Positions 61,246 through 64,000 of a stretch of 64,000 bases of DNA are shown in pieces; the stretch's first letter is position 1, and each line of letters opens with the position of its first letter. The notes under the pieces are model-generated. The model had not been told where the DNA came from, ran no database searches, and was given only the letters and a program-made list of their open reading frames with translations. Both the position numbers and the translations under genes were made by a program. The DNA lies in assembly GCA_030684935.1 (NCBI GenBank), contig JAUXXH010000051.1, positions 1 to 64,000 on the forward strand. The letters are read 5' to 3'. This stretch comes from Pseudolabrys sp. GTDB lineage: Bacteria > Pseudomonadota > Alphaproteobacteria > Rhizobiales > Xanthobacteraceae.

Positions 61246-61926
61246 ATGTCCATGCCTGAAACGACGAATGCGCCTGCCGGCCTCGAGAAGGTCCGCGCCG
61301 AAATCGCCCACGCCTGCCAGGATGCCGGGCGCGATCCGGCCGGCGTGACGCTGATCGCGGTGTCGAAGACATTTCCGGTTGAGGCGATCGAGCCGGTGAT
61401 CGGCGCCGGGCAGCGTGTGTTCGGCGAGAACCGCGTGCAGGAAGCCAAATCGAAATGGCCGACGCTGCGCGAGAGGTATCCGGATGTAGCGCTGCATCTG
61501 ATCGGACCGCTGCAATCCAACAAGACCAGGGAAGCGGTGGCGCTGTTCGACGCCATTCATGCGGTCGACCGGCCGAGCCTGTGCGAAGCGCTGGGCAAGG
61601 AGATCGCCAGGCAGGGGCGGACACCATTGCTGTTTGCGGAGATCAATACCGGCGCCGAACCGCAGAAGGCGGGCGTGCTGCCGCAGGACGCCGACGCCTT
61701 CCTGGCGGCATGCCGTGACCGCTACGGGCTGACGATGGCGGGGCTGATGTGCATTCCGCCGCAGGACGAAGCGCCGGCGCCGCACTTCGCGCTGACCGCC
61801 AAGATTGCGAAACGCAACGGCCTGAAATTGTTGTCGATGGGCATGAGCGCCGACTTCGCCACCGCCATCGCGCTCGGCGCCACCCACGTGCGGGTCGGCT
61901 CGGCGATTTTCGGCGGGCGCGGCTGA
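61246..61926 (+). CDS. yggS: YggS-family pyridoxal-phosphate homeostasis protein
   Basis: A 226-residue PLP-binding TIM-barrel protein that keeps free PLP levels in check. The Schiff-base lysine is K41 in LIAVSKTFPVEAI, and FGENRVQEAKSK, HLIGPLQSNKTREAV and SMGMSADFATAIALGATHVRVG are family motifs. It follows 100 bp after the divergent diguanylate cyclase gene. A palindromic repeat separates it from rho. Confidence 0.94.
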   Translation: MSMPETTNAPAGLEKVRAEIAHACQDAGRDPAGVTLIAVSKTFPVEAIEPVIGAGQRVFGENRVQEAKSKWPTLRERYPDVALHLIGPLQSNKTREAVALFDAIHAVDRPSLCEALGKEIARQGRTPLLFAEINTGAEPQKAGVLPQDADAFLAACRDRYGLTMAGLMCIPPQDEAPAPHFALTAKIAKRNGLKLLSMGMSADFATAIALGATHVRVGSAIFGGRG

Positions 61927-61955
61927 ATGGATAACAAACGCGCGGATCCCTCCGC

Positions 61956-62072
61956 TGTCATTGCCGGGCTTTTGACCCGGCAATCCATGAGGGCGTCCGT
62001 CATCGGCAGGCTTGCGTAAGGCCTTTCCGGCCCGTGAGGGCATCATGGATGCCCGGGTCAAGCCCGGGCATG
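61956..62072. repeat. Palindromic repeat, family C, between yggS and rho
   Basis: TCATTGCCGGGCTTTTGACC at the left and ATGCCCGGGTCAAGCCCGGG at the right, with a variable middle, as in the copies at 15096 and 38939. It lies at the junction between the mnmE-yggS block and rho. Confidence 0.8.
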
Positions 62073-62109
62073 ACTCCGAGATCGGAGATGCGTCAGCGAT
62101 AAACGCATC

Positions 62110-63378
62110 CTACGTATTCATGCTCTCGAAGAACTCGGCGTTGCTCTTGGTGTTGCGCAACTTGTCGAGCAGGAAGTCGATCGCATCCATGGTGCCCATC
62201 GGGTTGAGGATGCGGCGCAGGACGTACATCTTCTTGAGCACGGCCGGTTCGGTGAGCAGTTCTTCCTTGCGGGTGCCGGAGCGCGTGATGTCCATGGCCG
62301 GGAAGGTGCGCTTGTCGGCCACCTTGCGGTCGAGGATGAGCTCCGAGTTGCCGGTGCCCTTGAATTCCTCGAAGATCACTTCGTCCATGCGGCTGCCGGT
62401 ATCGATCAGCGCGGTGGCGATGATGGTCAGCGAGCCGCCTTCCTCGATGTTACGCGCGGCGCCGAAAAAGCGCTTCGGCCGTTGCAGCGCGTTGGCGTCG
62501 ACGCCGCCGGTCAGCACCGTGCCGGATGACGGCACCACGGTGTTGTAGGCGCGGCCGAGACGGGTGATCGAATCGAGCAGGATGACCACGTCGCGCTGGT
62601 GTTCGACCAGGCGCTTGGCTTTTTCGATTACCATTTCCGCCACGGCGACGTGCCGCGTTGCCGGTTCGTCGAAGGTCGAGGACACCACCTCGCCCTTCAC
62701 CGAGCGCTGCATGTCGGTGACTTCCTCGGGCCGCTCGTCGATCAGCAGCACGATCAGGTAGCACTCGGGATGATTGGTGGTGATGGCGTGCGCGATATTC
62801 TGCAGCAGCACGGTCTTGCCGGTGCGCGGCGGCGACACGATCAGCGCGCGCTGGCCCTTGCCGATCGGCGCGACGATGTCGATGACCCGCGACGACAGAT
62901 CCTTGCTCTTGGTCGGATCGTCGTGCTCCATCTTCAGGCGCTCGTCGGGATAGAGCGGCGTCAGGTTGTCGAAATTGATCTTGTGGCGCGCCTTCTCGGG
63001 GTCCTCGAAATTGATGGTATTGACCTTGAGCAGCGCAAAATAGCGTTCGCCTTCCTTGGGCGAGCGGATCTGGCCTTCGACGGTGTCGCCGGTGCGCAGG
63101 CCGAAACGGCGGATCTGGGACGGCGAGACATAGATGTCATCGGGCCCGGACAGGTAATTGGATTCCGGCGAGCGCAAGAAACCGAAGCCGTCGGAGAGAA
63201 CCTCGACGACGCCTTCGCCGATGATGTCGATCTCGGCGGTGGCGAGGTTCTTGAGGATCGCGAACATCAGCTCCTGCTTGCGGAGCGTGCTGGCGTTCTC
63301 GACCTGATGCTCTTCGGCAAAGGCGGTGAGCTCGGCCGGGGTCTTGGACTTGAGGTCTTGGAGTTTCATTTCCCGCAT
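62110..63378 (-). CDS. rho: Transcription termination factor Rho
   Basis: A 422-residue RNA helicase that ends transcripts at rut sites. The N-terminal RNA-binding part contains [20 protein letters not shown] and [20 protein letters not shown]; the motor has Walker [12 protein letters not shown] near 180 and Walker [14 protein letters not shown]-like residues. ATG 63378 (MREMKL) matches rhizobial Rho; the frame is open to 63639 through the leader. It is transcribed away from yggS and follows hemJ on the same strand, with a 274-bp C-rich leader between them. Confidence 0.97.
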   Translation of the reverse strand: MREMKLQDLKSKTPAELTAFAEEHQVENASTLRKQELMFAILKNLATAEIDIIGEGVVEVLSDGFGFLRSPESNYLSGPDDIYVSPSQIRRFGLRTGDTVEGQIRSPKEGERYFALLKVNTINFEDPEKARHKINFDNLTPLYPDERLKMEHDDPTKSKDLSSRVIDIVAPIGKGQRALIVSPPRTGKTVLLQNIAHAITTNHPECYLIVLLIDERPEEVTDMQRSVKGEVVSSTFDEPATRHVAVAEMVIEKAKRLVEHQRDVVILLDSITRLGRAYNTVVPSSGTVLTGGVDANALQRPKRFFGAARNIEEGGSLTIIATALIDTGSRMDEVIFEEFKGTGNSELILDRKVADKRTFPAMDITRSGTRKEELLTEPAVLKKMYVLRRILNPMGTMDAIDFLLDKLRNTKSNAEFFESMNT

Positions 63379-63652
63379 GGGGAGTTTACGTCCTTGAAGA
63401 GGTAACCCGGCGGGAGTCTGGAAAATGAATGACTCGGGATGCCGGTGTACTGGGGGAGAGCAGAGTAGTCGCAGGTCTGGGGTGGCGAGATCGGTTGGGA
63501 AGAGCCCGGAACCCGATGCAGCGACCGGCCCGAACACGGGGAGCCGGAACGCGACTGCATCCGCCTGCGTTCGGAGGGATGCGTTCAACATAAGAGACGC
63601 CGCGATTCCGCGCAAGGGGCAGCAACGCACCGCCAGCAAAAATGGCTAACGG
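63379..63652 (-). promoter_or_regulatory. C-rich leader of rho (candidate autoregulatory rut region)
   Basis: The 274 bp before rho hold no gene. In the rho transcript sense, 63421-63480 contains 25 C against 9 G, the C>G bias expected of a Rho-loading (rut) site. E. coli and other bacteria autoregulate rho by termination in such a leader. Confidence 0.5.
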
Positions 63653-64000
63653 TCAGAACGGCTTGATCACCGCCAGCAGCACGATGAGAACCATCAAGAC
63701 TGTCGGTACCTCATTGATCATACGATAGAATTTTGCCGGTCGCACGTTCGCGTCGCGGCCGAATTCGGCGGTCCAGGCGGCCAGTTTGCCGTGCATCGCC
63801 GACATCCCCAGCACCAGCGCTAACTTGGCGTAAAACCAGCCGAAGGCATGGGCGCCGGTTTCCCAGACCAGCCAGAGCCCCAGCACCCAGGTCACGGCCA
63901 TGGCCGGGGTCATGATGTAGCGCAGCAGCCGGTGCTCCATCACCTTGAAGGTCTCGGACTGCTCGGAGCCCTTCGCCGCCGCGGCGTGATAGACGAACAG
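63653..64000 (-). CDS. hemJ: Protoporphyrinogen oxidase HemJ, 5' end cut by the window edge
   Basis: A partial membrane protein of heme synthesis. The frame runs off the right edge at 64000; read on the minus strand it begins LFVYHAAAAKGSEQSETFKV and continues MEHRLLRYIMTPAMAVTW to INEVPTVLMVLIVLLAVIKPF. HemJ converts protoporphyrinogen IX to protoporphyrin in organisms lacking HemG or HemY. The visible part has three hydrophobic helices and the conserved Lys/Arg-rich loop NVRPAKFYRMINEVP. An internal ATG at 63943 is not the start. It precedes rho. Confidence 0.9.
   Translation of the reverse strand: MFVYHAAAAKGSEQSETFKVMEHRLLRYIMTPAMAVTWVLGLWLVWETGAHAFGWFYAKLALVLGMSAMHGKLAAWTAEFGRDANVRPAKFYRMINEVPTVLMVLIVLLAVIKPF

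Overview
The window is chromosomal DNA from a GC-rich alphaproteobacterium of the order Hyphomicrobiales (Rhizobiales), most like the Bradyrhizobium / Rhodopseudomonas / Xanthobacteraceae group. Evidence: high GC, a large NAD-glutamate dehydrogenase, DUF3551 and DUF5993 small proteins, a glnK-amtB locus, a CenR/OtpR-like regulator next to a cyclic-nucleotide-binding gene, and the mnmE-mnmG-rsmG-parA-parB / holA-lptE-leuS / rho-hemJ genes that sit near the replication origin in this order. Nearly all of it is core housekeeping sequence. No insertion sequence, integrase, prophage, CRISPR array or rRNA operon was seen.

Layout. 0-1.1 kb: lower-GC left edge with one unrecognised membrane protein. 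1.2-16.5 kb: purH, NAD-GDH, an AhpD-like enzyme, gamma-glutamyltransferase, dsbB with its small partner, tRNA-Gly(GCC), ProX-type deacylase, a thioredoxin-TPR protein, Lon-domain and Trm112 proteins, a GST and a ubiquinone hydroxylase. 16.7-21.2 kb: a 34-residue membrane protein, tesB, a DUF2927 protein, then glnB-like, sigma-54 promoter, glnK and amtB with a strong terminator. 21.3-34.3 kb: two TauE/SafE permeases, LysR regulator, aminotransferase-ftsK-lolA behind a CtrA-type box, xthA, regulator plus cNMP protein, L,D-transpeptidase, HerA-like ATPase, methyltransferase. 34.5-42.2 kb: a chemoreceptor-like protein fused to an amide/urea-type binding domain, a DUF255 thioredoxin protein, sorbosone-dehydrogenase-like lipoprotein, patatin, and a MazEF-type toxin-antitoxin pair. 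42.2-48.8 kb: mnmE, mnmG, rsmG, parA and parB with two perfect parS sites. 48.9-53.4 kb: small basic or hypothetical proteins, an HWE/HisKA_2 sensor kinase, a metallo-beta-lactamase-fold hydrolase. 53.4-64 kb: holA, lptE, leuS, DUF2171 protein, response regulator, Crp/Fnr regulator, diguanylate cyclase, YggS, rho, and hemJ cut by the right edge.

The most unusual signals are: mnmE, about 120 residues too long because of two in-frame insertions flanking the G4 motif, the second strongly AT-rich and carrying two CtrA-type (TTAA-N7-TTAA) boxes; the receptor-like protein whose ligand-binding domain follows its signalling domain with no membrane segment between; the two parS sites, one inside rsmG; a CtrA-type box ahead of the ftsK operon; a sigma-54 promoter for glnK-amtB; and a gene order suggesting local inversion of the mnmE-to-yggS block relative to rho-hemJ. 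Several families of palindromic intergenic repeats are scattered through the window and create misleading N-terminal extensions of reading frames.
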